Assembly: GCA_040900345.1 (NCBI GenBank)
Contig: JBBDZE010000015.1
Span: 1-32,024 of the forward strand
Direction: 5' to 3'
Source of the DNA: JBBDZE01 sp040900345
GTDB lineage: Bacteria > Patescibacteriota > Minisyncoccia > Spechtbacterales > 2-12-FULL-38-22
DNA length: 32,024 bases
Positions 13,813 through 21,490 of this stretch are shown piece by piece (the first letter of the stretch is position 1; each line of letters opens with the position of its first letter). Both the position numbers and the translations under genes were made by a program. Below the pieces are notes generated by a model that saw only the letters and a program-made list of their open reading frames with translations, was not told the DNA's origin and searched no databases.

Positions 13813-14508
13813 CTATTGTACCCTCGTGACACCCACACTATTGATAAATACTTGTGCCGTGTCCCCGGCGGTATTTTGCAAAACGATGCTTGGCTCGATG
13901 CATCCCCCGGGTTCAAAATCCGCAAGGGAGTTGGGGGGTACGAATATGGTGTGGAGGTCTCCTCCGGGTCCTTGCTCGACACATTCGGACCCGGCATACA
14001 CAGCCGCTATGACAACCTTCCCGGGAAAAACAATTTCGGAAATTTCTTCCGGATAGTAACGCGTAGAAACGGGTCCGCCAGCCTCAAACGCCTCCTGGCA
14101 GTCGTCTTTGATATAATCGGGGTCGCCAGTCATCGGGCCATCTTCATACTGGTCTGAATCATTGCAGTCGGCAAATATGAGAATACGTCCCTCGCCTTGT
14201 TTCAAATACACGCCGTATCCACCGCCGCTTGGGGTAAGGGTATCAGCTGTCCCCGCCTCCCTATGGAGCCGACTGCCCAACGTAAAATTTTTCGTCTGGT
14301 CAACCGCTTGCACAACCAGCTGCGCGGAATGCTGGAGATCCAACTTGTCCTCATTACCCCGAAAACTTGCAAACGTAATGCTCGATATAATAACAATAAT
14401 AGAAATGGAAACGAGCATTTCTACCAAAGTGAACCCGAGGCTGTGGCGCCCATCCGGTGCATTTGCCGCTCTCGTGGATGTTTCGTGATGCATATGTGTC
14501 ATCTCCAT
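13813..14508 (-). CDS. Prepilin, FimT/GspH-like
   Basis: The cleavage motif LGFTLVEMLVSISIIVIISS is followed by FASFRGNEDKLDLQHSAQLV and VQAVDQTKNFTLGSR, the FimT/GspH pattern. The start MEMTHMHH (14506-14508) is chosen because it lies 1 base past the peptidase gene's stop; upstream in-frame Met codons would lie inside that gene. The product is 231 residues. A 74-base gap with no visible feature separates it from the PilV-like gene. Confidence 0.8.
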   Translation of the reverse strand: MEMTHMHHETSTRAANAPDGRHSLGFTLVEMLVSISIIVIISSITFASFRGNEDKLDLQHSAQLVVQAVDQTKNFTLGSRLHREAGTADTLTPSGGGYGVYLKQGEGRILIFADCNDSDQYEDGPMTGDPDYIKDDCQEAFEAGGPVSTRYYPEEISEIVFPGKVVIAAVYAGSECVEQGPGGDLHTIFVPPNSLADFEPGGCIEPSIVLQNTAGDTAQVFINSVGVTRVQ

Positions 14509-14509
14509 C

Positions 14510-15337
14510 TCACGCACTGATGGAAAATAGCTGGAAAAAGTACCAGTCAAACATCTGTTCTCCCCACCAAAACGCAAGCATGCTGGCTACGACCAAAAAG
14601 GGACCAAAGGGAATTCTACTCTTCAGGCGCTTTCGTTTTGCCACAATGAGCACTACTCCTATTATAGCACCGCTTACAAAGGCTACGAACAATGCCGTTG
14701 CTACTTCCGGCAGACCGACAAACAACCCGATAAACACTACTAATTTGACATCGCCCAATCCCATCCACCGTCCATCAGACAAATAGTAGAGTGAAAAGAA
14801 GAATACAAACGCTGCTACTGCCGCGGCGATATGCTCACCGATTAGAACTGCCGCTTCAAGCGACACCCCGAATATGTGCCCCGCCCAAAGAACAGTAAGG
14901 GCGGCGGCCGCGGCGGTAATGGGAGCCAAGACCTTGTCAGGAATGATGTAGTGCTGCAGGTCGTAGACAAAAATAACGATGAGCCCTGAAAGGATAGCCA
15001 ACACCAAGGAAAGATACGCCCAAAAAACCAATGACGTTGCGTCGGGAATAAGCACCAGCGCCCGCCAGGTGGCAACCATAAATAAACCCGCCGTTATAGC
15101 CTCGACAAGAGGATAGCCCCACGCAATGGGCCTTTTACAGGTACGGCAGCGCGTGCCGAGTGTAAAAAAACTTGCGATTGGCACCAGCTCGTACCAGGCG
15201 AGCGTCCGCTTGCAACGAGTACAGTGTGAACGCGCCAGCGTCATAGACTCGCCGGTATGCAGCCGGTAGATGACCATATTCAAAAAGCTGCCCACCAGCA
15301 ATCCAAAGACCCCCGATACCAGAATTAACGCCGTCAT
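14510..15337 (-). CDS. pilD: Prepilin peptidase (type IV leader peptidase and N-methyltransferase)
   Basis: This membrane aspartic protease removes the leader from all pilins and usually N-methylates the new terminus. The 275-residue protein has the N-terminal four-Cys zinc site (C39, C42, C64, C67), about eight membrane helices, and the catalytic Asp pair D126 (VYDLQHYIIPD) and D196 (GLGDVK). It stands directly upstream of four minor pilins in the same direction. The zinc-site methylase region is retained, so both activities are plausible. Confidence 0.93.
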   Translation of the reverse strand: MTALILVSGVFGLLVGSFLNMVIYRLHTGESMTLARSHCTRCKRTLAWYELVPIASFFTLGTRCRTCKRPIAWGYPLVEAITAGLFMVATWRALVLIPDATSLVFWAYLSLVLAILSGLIVIFVYDLQHYIIPDKVLAPITAAAAALTVLWAGHIFGVSLEAAVLIGEHIAAAVAAFVFFFSLYYLSDGRWMGLGDVKLVVFIGLFVGLPEVATALFVAFVSGAIIGVVLIVAKRKRLKSRIPFGPFLVVASMLAFWWGEQMFDWYFFQLFSISA

Positions 15338-15409
15338 ACGTTTAGTTTAGCATAACTCTTTTCCTATCCACCCCCCTATCCCCTTCTTTGCCCGCTTACT
15401 CTTCCTTTT

Positions 15410-15453
15410 CTCCCTACCACAGTTTCCGCACGTGCGGAAACTGTGGTAGGGAG
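15410..15453. repeat. Perfect 44-bp palindrome without loop
   Basis: Bases 15410-15431 are the exact reverse complement of 15432-15453. The centre is GCACGTGC, flanked by TTTCC/GGAAA and CCCTACCACAG/CTGTGGTAGGG. There is no T-run, so this is not a terminator. It sits upstream of pilD in the gap below the pilin terminator. Confidence 0.85.
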
Positions 15454-15507
15454 GGTAGCCCTGTTGTTTCTACTATTGGTTAACATTATCCTTCGCTTGC
15501 TCCCCAG

Positions 15508-15538
15508 CCAAAAATCCCTCTCGGGGAGGGATTTTTGG
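15508..15538 (-). terminator. Terminator of the major pilin gene
   Basis: A 13-bp stem (15508-15520 with 15526-15538) and a 5-base loop have T-runs within both outer arms. It lies 20 bases past the pilin stop codon on the minus strand. It separates pilin transcription from pilD. Confidence 0.85.
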
Positions 15539-15558
15539 ATTCGACGAACGAAAATCGG

Positions 15559-16026
15559 CTAGATCGAGCTAATGCAGTAGTCGGGGTCGTCACAGGTGCA
15601 GGCATTTGAAGTTCCATCTATGTCGGTCGCCAGTACCTGGTTATTGGCCCCATCCAGCGTTACTTCAATGGTGTAGTTGGCCGGATCGGTCGCCGAGCTT
15701 GCACCATAGCTGTACGTTACGGTAGAAGTAGCCGCTGCTACCAGGGCCGCGTTATCCGCACCTCCCGCGCCAAATGCAGCGTTCCAGTTTGCCTCATTGC
15801 ATGAAGAGGCCGCGGCCGGATTTGGATAGTGGTTGTCTTGCGCAAAGAAAATCTCCAGAGCGGACTGCGCCTGGCGCAGGTTGCCAATCTTTTGTGCGTC
15901 GTTGGCGCTCTGACGTGCGTCATTCAGAGAAACCAACACGATGGATGCCAAGATACCGATGATTGCGATTACCACCAAAAGCTCGATAAGCGTAAAGCCT
16001 CGATTTTTTGTCATAAGGATTTGCAT
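15559..16026 (-). CDS. pilA: Major type IV pilin candidate
   Basis: A short leader ending KNRG precedes FTLIELLVVIAIIGILASIV, an almost ideal class III prepilin signal with Glu at +5. The mature part (about 145 residues) has the expected long N-terminal helix (LNDARQSANDAQKIGNLRQA, then QSALEIFFAQDNHYP) and a C-terminal Cys-rich end (CTCDDPDYC). The gene has its own promoter and terminator, as expected for a highly expressed pilin. A second in-frame ATG (16012-16014, MTKNRG) gives a more usual leader and may be the true start. Confidence 0.88.
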   Translation of the reverse strand: MQILMTKNRGFTLIELLVVIAIIGILASIVLVSLNDARQSANDAQKIGNLRQAQSALEIFFAQDNHYPNPAAASSCNEANWNAAFGAGGADNAALVAAATSTVTYSYGASSATDPANYTIEVTLDGANNQVLATDIDGTSNACTCDDPDYCISSI

Positions 16027-16076
16027 AACATGTTCTTATTACGAAACGACCTTTTAGGGATATTCGTCACCTCTTA

Positions 16077-16082
16077 ATTATA
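16077..16082 (-). promoter_or_regulatory. -10 box of the pilin promoter
   Basis: TATAAT on the minus strand lies 51 bases upstream of the pilin ATG. The -35 region is not close to consensus. Confidence 0.55.
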
Positions 16083-16113
16083 TACTTAAAGTCCCGCAAG
16101 TAATGCTGCAAGT

Positions 16114-16122
16114 TGTGGATAA
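16114..16122 (-). promoter_or_regulatory. Consensus DnaA box upstream of the pilin promoter
   Basis: The minus strand reads TTATCCACA exactly, about 32 bases upstream of the pilin -10 box. A second exact copy is at 23814-23822 upstream of pilM. Chance occurrence is possible. Confidence 0.35.
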
Positions 16123-16145
16123 AGTCTAGGGCCTGGGTAGCTGCG

Positions 16146-16308
16146 AGCTCCTAGCCACCGCCTTTGGCCACCGCCGCTGGCGGGGTCCCGAAGAAAGCGG
16201 TGACGGGGCCCCGAAGCAAGCGGTGGCTAGGAGCTTAGAGTCGCTAGAAACCTCTGCAGATAAGCTATAAGCCACCGCCTCCGGCGGGGCCCCGCAAAAT
16301 GCGGTGGC
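16146..16308. repeat. Cluster of GCCACCGC...GCGGTGGC palindromes
   Basis: A 16-bp perfect inverted repeat (16146-16161 with 16220-16235) encloses a further CCACCGCC...AAGCGGTG copy. A third unit, GCCACCGC (16271-16278) with GCGGTGGC (16301-16308), follows, and lies 9 bases past the pilC stop. A related unit lies inside the REP loop at 5508-5543. Confidence 0.75.
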
Positions 16309-16317
16309 TCAAAGCTA

Positions 16318-17526
16318 TTAAAGGGCGCTAATGCTGGTGTAAATGGGCAGAAGGACGCCGGCCACCAACAGGGCCACGAAAATACCAAGCACAATAATCA
16401 TGACCGGCTCAATGAGCGAGGTCATGGTATCAATGGCAGCCTCAACTTCTTGTTCGTAAAACGTTGAGATATTATCCAAGATAGCGTCGAGTTTTCCGGT
16501 GTGCTCCCCCACGGCTATCATCTGGCTCACCAGCTTGGGTACTTCGTTACGTTCGGCAAACGCGACTGAAATTTTATCCCCCCGCATCACGCGCTCCTGC
16601 GCCTCTAAAATAATTTCTCGATACACGCCGTTGCCTACAATATTTGCGGAAATTCCCAACGAACGCGCTATGGGCACGCCACCACGCACCAGCAGGCTAA
16701 AGCTTTCCGCAAAACGAAAAATATATATCTTTTGAGCCAAATCGCGCACTACGGGGATACGTAGCTGCCACTCATCCCAAATTTCTTTCCCACTTTCCGT
16801 CCTAATGTAGCGCCACATCGCGACGATGCCCAACGCCACTCCTCCAACGACCATATAAAGATACGAGCGCACAAAGTTACTCAAGAAGATAACGACCTTC
16901 GTAATGGCAGGCAATTCGCCCTCCGCCTGGCTCAAAACACTAAGAAGGGAAGGAATAACGAAATACAGCATAGCCAGCCCTACCACGAAGAATGCGGTAA
17001 CAACAAACGCGGGATAGGTCAAGGCACTTTTGATCTTTGCGTTCGTATGATAGGTACGTTCGGTGTACTCAGCCAAATAGTTGAGCACATCGTCCAACTT
17101 ACCCGAAGCCTCACCCGCCTTTATCATCTGCACATAGAATTGTGAGAAGATGTCGTCGTATTCGGCTAGGGCGTCTGAGAGCTGGGTACCGCCATCCACA
17201 TTGGAAGAAATGTCCAAAAGCGCTTCGTGCAACCGGTGATTTGAGGTCTGTTCGGCGAGCGTGCGCAACGAGCTCACCAGCGGCACGTCGGCCGCAAAAA
17301 GCACCGAAAGCTGGCGAGAGAACACAGCCAGATCTCTGCCGCCCACCCTATCGAAGAACGCAATGCGACGAGAGAAAATCGCCTCGCTTGCCGCACTGTC
17401 CATTGAGATGATAACGAGGTTGTGAGCTTGCAGAATTTCCAACGCCGCTTCTTCGCTGGAAGCTTCAACACGACCGGTTTGTATCGTGCCTTTCGGTGTT
17501 CGCGCTTCATAATTAAATAGCGGCAT
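16318..17526 (-). CDS. pilC: Type IV pilus inner-membrane platform protein PilC
   Basis: This GspF-family platform protein connects the PilB and PilT motors to the growing pilus. The 402-residue protein starts MPLFNYEARTPKGTIQTG. It has two T2SSF domains, each with the signature pattern (FYVQMIKAGEASGKLDDVL in the first; VSQMIAVGEHTGKLDAIL in the second), and three hydrophobic segments (FVVTAFFVVGLAMLYFVIPS; LYMVVGGVALGIVAMW; PVMIIVLGIFVALLVAG). The start at 17524-17526 is preferred over an upstream ATG, because the family's N-terminus begins here. A 7-bp hairpin sits 2 bases from the ATG. It lies between pilT and pilin. Confidence 0.94.
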   Translation of the reverse strand: MPLFNYEARTPKGTIQTGRVEASSEEAALEILQAHNLVIISMDSAASEAIFSRRIAFFDRVGGRDLAVFSRQLSVLFAADVPLVSSLRTLAEQTSNHRLHEALLDISSNVDGGTQLSDALAEYDDIFSQFYVQMIKAGEASGKLDDVLNYLAEYTERTYHTNAKIKSALTYPAFVVTAFFVVGLAMLYFVIPSLLSVLSQAEGELPAITKVVIFLSNFVRSYLYMVVGGVALGIVAMWRYIRTESGKEIWDEWQLRIPVVRDLAQKIYIFRFAESFSLLVRGGVPIARSLGISANIVGNGVYREIILEAQERVMRGDKISVAFAERNEVPKLVSQMIAVGEHTGKLDAILDNISTFYEQEVEAAIDTMTSLIEPVMIIVLGIFVALLVAGVLLPIYTSISAL

Positions 17527-17528
17527 GG

Positions 17529-17545
17529 TGTTTGCTTCGCAAACA
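17529..17545. repeat. Start-adjacent hairpin of pilC
   Basis: TGTTTGC (17529-17535) pairs with GCAAACA (17539-17545) around TTC, two bases upstream of the pilC start codon. Confidence 0.6.
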
Positions 17546-17629
17546 GGTATTAGGTTATAGGTGTTAGGTTTTAGGACGCTACAGCGCTTCGCCGAGTGCA
17601 ACCTATCACCTAAAACCTAGAACCTAACA
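17546..17629. repeat. TTAGGTTTTAGG-type imperfect inverted repeat, copy 1
   Basis: Its left half carries GGTGTTAGGTTTTAGG and its right half CCTAAAACCTAGAACC. The centre TACAGCGCTTCGCCGAGTGC is nearly shared with the copy at 19263-19364. It fills the pilT-pilC gap. Confidence 0.7.
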
Positions 17630-17637
17630 ACCTGCGT

Positions 17638-18705
17638 TTAACCAAGTAGAGCTTTGAGCTCTGCGGCGTTCAAAGAGTAATTCATGGCAGTATCAGCAGA
17701 GACGGTTCCCATCTTGACCAATTCGGCTAGCGAACGGTTTAGGGAAATCATACCCTGGTCAACACTGGTATCGATGACCAGGCCAATTTCATGCACCTTG
17801 TTCTCACGGATAAGATTGCGCACCGCTGGATTGGCCAGCAATACCTCCACGGCGGGGACACGCCCGCCTTCCACGCGCGGCAACAACCGCTGAGACACAA
17901 TACCCGCGATCGTCAGCGCTAGCTGGTTGCGCACCTGCGCTTGTTGTTCGGGAGCGAAGGAATCGATAACACGGTCTATGGATTGGGCTGCGTTGTTGGT
18001 GTGCAGGGTTGCCAGCACCAAGTGCCCTGTTTCTGCTGCAGTAATGGCAGTGGAAATAGTTTCCGGGTCGCGCAGCTCACCCACCATGATAATGTCGGGG
18101 TCCTGACGGAATGATTCGCGCAGTGCATCGTGAAAACTCGTTGTGTCACGCCCCACTTCGCGCTGATCAACAATGGCACGGTCTTGCTGAAAAACGTATT
18201 CAATAGGGTCCTCAATGGTAATAATATGCTCCGCTCGGCTTTTGTTGATTTCATCAATGAGCGCCGCAAGGGTTGTTGATTTTCCGTGCCCGGCCGGCCC
18301 GGTGACCAATACAAGTCCCTGCTGGTAGCGCGTGAATTTATGCAAAATGTCTGGCAGCGAGAGTTCTTCAAGGGTGCGAATCCGAGATGGAACAAACCGC
18401 AACGCCACAGAAAGAGTGCCAAACTGATAGAACACATTCACCCGAAATCGCGCAGTATCGCGATAGGAGTAGGAAAGGTCCACTGATTTATTTTTGCGCA
18501 GTATGGCGACTTGCTCTTCCGCCAGGATGACCTGGGCCATCCCCTTGGTGTCCTCACTGCTCAAAACCTTTTCCTGCGTCAATGGCACGAGCTCCCCGTC
18601 AAGGCGAAGCGTAGGGGCTCGTCCCGCCGACAAGTGCAAATCCGAGGCGTTGTGCTTTACGACGCTCTCAAGGAGAGAAAAAAACCTTTGTTCGTAATTT
18701 TCCAT
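17638..18705 (-). CDS. pilT: Pilus retraction ATPase PilT
   Basis: PilT is the hexameric motor that depolymerises the pilus, driving twitching and DNA uptake. The 355-residue protein has Walker A GPAGHGKS (136-143), the Asp box (IITIEDPIEYVF), Walker B DIIMVGE (204-210), the His box GHLVLATLHT (227-236), and the PilT-specific AVRNLIRE near the C-terminus. The Walker A has Ala-Gly-His in place of the common Thr-Gly-Ser but fits GxxGxGKS. The ATG is at 18703-18705, two bases from a long hairpin. Confidence 0.95.
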   Translation of the reverse strand: MENYEQRFFSLLESVVKHNASDLHLSAGRAPTLRLDGELVPLTQEKVLSSEDTKGMAQVILAEEQVAILRKNKSVDLSYSYRDTARFRVNVFYQFGTLSVALRFVPSRIRTLEELSLPDILHKFTRYQQGLVLVTGPAGHGKSTTLAALIDEINKSRAEHIITIEDPIEYVFQQDRAIVDQREVGRDTTSFHDALRESFRQDPDIIMVGELRDPETISTAITAAETGHLVLATLHTNNAAQSIDRVIDSFAPEQQAQVRNQLALTIAGIVSQRLLPRVEGGRVPAVEVLLANPAVRNLIRENKVHEIGLVIDTSVDQGMISLNRSLAELVKMGTVSADTAMNYSLNAAELKALLG

Positions 18706-18707
18706 AC

Positions 18708-18800
18708 CAATTTTGTCTATGAGCGTAGCCTGCCTGCGGTAGGCAGGCGAGTAGCTACAAAATTGAGTACCCTGAGACCGCCGATAGGCGGGTCGAAGGG
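18708..18800. repeat. Nested palindromic repeat in the pilT leader
   Basis: CAATTTTGT (18708-18716) pairs with ACAAAATTG (18757-18765), the same arms as at secE. The loop holds the CCTGCCTGCGGTAGGCAGG core (18729-18747) that also occurs at 5574-5592. Beyond GAGTA lies the REP-like unit CCCTGAG (18770-18776), CCGCC/GGCGG, TCGAAGGG (18793-18800). Confidence 0.75.
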
Positions 18801-18816
18801 TTTCTTACGGAGCCTG

Positions 18817-19194
18817 CTAAGTATCTTTCTTCAAATACTCGTTCACTTTCGCCACAACCTCGCTTGGCGTGAATTGGCTTTTTACCAAGTAGTCATCGGC
18901 TCCCATTTCAAGCCCCTTCTTTACATCACCATCCGCCCCGAGGTTGCTTAAAATGAGGACGGGAATATTCTTGGTTGCCTCGTTCCCTTTCAGCCGCTCG
19001 AGTATCTCGAGTCCGGTCATTTGAGGCAGAACGATGTCCAACAAAATGATGGTCGGCTTGCCTTCGGTTGCCTTGGCTATTCCGGTCGATCCATTCTCCG
19101 CTATGTCAACGACAAATCCGACGTTTTCAAACTTTGTACGGTAGATATCTGAGAGAAATGGATCGTCTTCAATAAGGAGAACTTTTGATGGCAT
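18817..19194 (-). CDS. Single-domain response regulator (CheY/PilG-like)
   Basis: This 125-residue receiver domain has no output domain. The acidic pocket is E9-D10-D11, the phospho-acceptor is D53 (LLDIVLP), the switch Ser is S83 (ILSNLG) and the conserved Lys is K105 (YLVKSQ). By its place between pilB and pilT it probably acts on the pilus motors, as PilG and PilH do in twitching systems. The cognate kinase is not in the window. The leader contains a nested hairpin starting 3 bases from the ATG. Confidence 0.92.
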   Translation of the reverse strand: MPSKVLLIEDDPFLSDIYRTKFENVGFVVDIAENGSTGIAKATEGKPTIILLDIVLPQMTGLEILERLKGNEATKNIPVLILSNLGADGDVKKGLEMGADDYLVKSQFTPSEVVAKVNEYLKKDT

Positions 19195-19197
19195 GAT

Positions 19198-19261
19198 TGT
19201 TTGTTCCCGCCCGCAACGCTAAAGCGTAGCTTTGGCGGGCGCGGCACTTCGTTCACAAACA
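19198..19261. repeat. Nested hairpin in the response-regulator leader
   Basis: TGTTTGT (19198-19204) pairs with ACAAACA (19255-19261). Inside, CGCCCGC (19208-19214) pairs with GCGGGCG (19235-19241). Fourteen bases (19206-19219) match the unit inserted in the tRNA D-loop at 6124-6137 in reverse orientation. Confidence 0.65.
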
Positions 19262-19262
19262 G

Positions 19263-19385
19263 AACAGGTATTAGGTCCGCCAGCTGGCGGATAGGTGTTA
19301 GGTTTTAGGGCACTGCAGTGCTTTGCTGAGTGCAACCTATTCCCCCAATCTCTAGCACCTAACTACCCGCCCGCCTTCGGCGGGC
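19263..19385. repeat. TTAGGTTTTAGG-type inverted repeat, copy 2, with inserted palindrome
   Basis: It aligns with the copy at 17546-17629 (AACAGGTATTAGGT, GGTGTTAGGTTTTAGG, GAGTGCAACCTAT), but carries an extra CCGCCAGCTGGCGG palindrome near 19277-19290. A GCCCGCC/GGCGGGC hairpin adjoins the pilB stop. Confidence 0.7.
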
Positions 19386-21133
19386 TATACTTCCTCGACC
19401 TTCCGAAGAACGTCTTCCAGCGAAACTATCCCCTGCAATGCTTTCATGATACCATCTTGCCGCATGGTTATCATTCCTTGCCGCTTTGCCTCTTCCTGAA
19501 TGCGCGTATCATCAGGGTAGCTTAAGATAACCTGCTTGAGCTCGGGCGTTATCTTCAGCATCTCAAAAATAGCGATACGCCCCTTGGTCTTCTTATTGTT
19601 ACAACGTGCGCACCCCTCTGAAACCATCACCTTATAGGGCTTGGCAATATTGAACTCTTTCAGTACTTCAGGGGGGACGTGGGAAAGCTCCTCGTCAATC
19701 ATCTCAGCTACCCGCGGGTGGGGGGCTTCCTCTTTTTTGCAGTACGGACAAAGACGCCCAACAAGGCGCTGAGCCATGGTAAGTGTCAAAGAACTGGGAA
19801 GTAAGAACGCCTCTACGCCCATATCAATCAACCGCGGAATCACCCCGATGGCGTTGTTGGTGTGAATGGTAGAAAAGACAAGGTGTCCAGTGAGCGAAGC
19901 TTGGGTGGCCAGCCGTGCGGTCTCGCCGTCACGGATCTCGCCCACCATGATAATATCGGGGTCCTGGCGCAAGATATGACGAAGACCCGAGGCAAACGTA
20001 TACTCAATCTCGGGACGAACCTGCGACTGGCTCACGCCTTCCATGTAATACTCTACGGGGTCTTCCAGACTCACAATGTTAACCCCTTCTTTATTGACCT
20101 TCGCCAAAGAGGCATAGAGGGTAGTCGACTTGCCCGAGCCGGTAGGTCCAGAGACCAGTATCATACCGAAAGGTAATTCCAGCGCCTTTTCCAAAATACG
20201 TAAGTTCGGTCCCACCAACCCCATCTGCTTCATATCCAGCAAGGCGGTCGTAGGGTCCAGAATACGCATCACCACTTTTTCTCCTTCACTTGTGGGGAAC
20301 GTAGAAACACGAAAATCGATGGACTTTCCATTGAGCTGCGTGGAAAATCGGCCGTCCTGCGGGATGCGCTGTTCGTCCAGCCGCAGTGAGGATAAGATCT
20401 TGATACGAGCCACCACCGAGTTATGCACGTTTTTGGGCAAGAGCAAACTGGTGTACAGGGTGCCGTCAAGACGGAACCGAACACGCGATTCGATACGCCC
20501 CGCTTCAATATGGATGTCAGAGGCGTTTCCTTCAATAGCGTGTTTTAAAATAACCGCGACCATTTTCGTTATGGGCGCTTCTTTCAATACATCGTCTTCC
20601 ACCTCATCCGTTTTTTTGCGAGGCCTGCTACCCGCGTCTTCCGATAAGCTTTGCTCCAGCTCCTCCAGCGCGGATTTAACTTCACGCTTCAATCCGCGAT
20701 AACGGGCGAACACCTGGTCGTAGTCGTCTTCCAAAAGAGTGACAACCAAAGGTTCCAGCTCACTGCGCAGCAGCACAAATCTCAGCGCTTCTTGTGCTTT
20801 GAAGTTCGTAGGATCTACCATGCCTACCGTCAACTTCGTTTCATCCTGCGCCAGCGGAACCATCCGATACTGTTGGGACGCTTCCACGGGAATGTGGCGC
20901 AGGACATCTGGCGAAATACCCGCGACGTCTTCCACCTTCATCACGGGGGCCTGGGCGACACGCCCTTTCGCCTTCAGTAGCTGCTCCGAGGGCACCCGCA
21001 GTTTTTTCGTAAGGTATCCTTCAAACGAAAATTGAGATTTCTCCAATCCCTGTTTCAGCTCTTCGGCCTGTTGGGCGGTTAATACCTTGGCGACAACGAG
21101 GCCAGCTACAATTTGTTCCTCAAATGGTGTCAT
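19385..21133 (-). CDS. pilB: Pilus assembly ATPase PilB
   Basis: PilB is the hexameric motor that polymerises pilin. The 582-residue protein has an N-terminal MshEN-type domain (about 1-150), a linker rich in Glu and Lys, then the ATPase core with Walker A GPTGSGKS (329-336), Asp box (IVSLEDPVEYY), Walker B DIIMVGE (393-399), a His box (GHLVFSTIHT), and the four-Cys zinc site (CPYC and CARC) that separates PilB/GspE from PilT. The ATG is at 21131-21133. It is followed by the response regulator gene and then pilT. Confidence 0.95.
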   Translation of the reverse strand: MTPFEEQIVAGLVVAKVLTAQQAEELKQGLEKSQFSFEGYLTKKLRVPSEQLLKAKGRVAQAPVMKVEDVAGISPDVLRHIPVEASQQYRMVPLAQDETKLTVGMVDPTNFKAQEALRFVLLRSELEPLVVTLLEDDYDQVFARYRGLKREVKSALEELEQSLSEDAGSRPRKKTDEVEDDVLKEAPITKMVAVILKHAIEGNASDIHIEAGRIESRVRFRLDGTLYTSLLLPKNVHNSVVARIKILSSLRLDEQRIPQDGRFSTQLNGKSIDFRVSTFPTSEGEKVVMRILDPTTALLDMKQMGLVGPNLRILEKALELPFGMILVSGPTGSGKSTTLYASLAKVNKEGVNIVSLEDPVEYYMEGVSQSQVRPEIEYTFASGLRHILRQDPDIIMVGEIRDGETARLATQASLTGHLVFSTIHTNNAIGVIPRLIDMGVEAFLLPSSLTLTMAQRLVGRLCPYCKKEEAPHPRVAEMIDEELSHVPPEVLKEFNIAKPYKVMVSEGCARCNNKKTKGRIAIFEMLKITPELKQVILSYPDDTRIQEEAKRQGMITMRQDGIMKALQGIVSLEDVLRKVEEV

Positions 21134-21180
21134 TACAAAAATACCTACGAGTTCGTACTATCGCCGCACAGCGCTATGTA

Positions 21181-21474
21181 TTAAATCGGAGCGAATGGGT
21201 TTTCGCGCCCGGGATTTTCCGGAGCTTCTGCGGGATTATACGGGGTAAATTGCTGTAGCACCCTATCCTGGAAAAGGTTTTTTGGTAATGCGATATCCGC
21301 TTGCCGGCGCAACATCTCGCTCCGTACAGTATCCGCGGCACCAATCCCCGCCGGAGAAAGCAAACCCTCTTTGCCAAAGCGCCACACTAAAAACATAGCT
21401 ACGCCTAACATCGCGACGACAACAAGAAGTCCGAACTGTTTTTGTTGCTTCTGTTTTTTGGTTTGAATGGCCAT
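21181..21474 (-). CDS. Small pilus-locus membrane protein in the PilP position
   Basis: The 97-residue protein starts MAIQTKKQKQQKQ, has one membrane helix (FGLLVVVAMLGVAMFLVWRF), then a short extracytoplasmic tail rich in Pro near the end (YNPAEAPENPGRENPFAP). It lies directly after pilO, where PilP would be in M-N-O-P operons, but it lacks the beta-domain and lipobox of true PilP. A secretin-contacting PilP is not needed in a cell without an outer membrane. The start at 21472-21474 avoids overlap with pilO. Confidence 0.75.
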   Translation of the reverse strand: MAIQTKKQKQQKQFGLLVVVAMLGVAMFLVWRFGKEGLLSPAGIGAADTVRSEMLRRQADIALPKNLFQDRVLQQFTPYNPAEAPENPGRENPFAPI

Positions 21475-21490
21475 AATGCGTCCGTTTACC

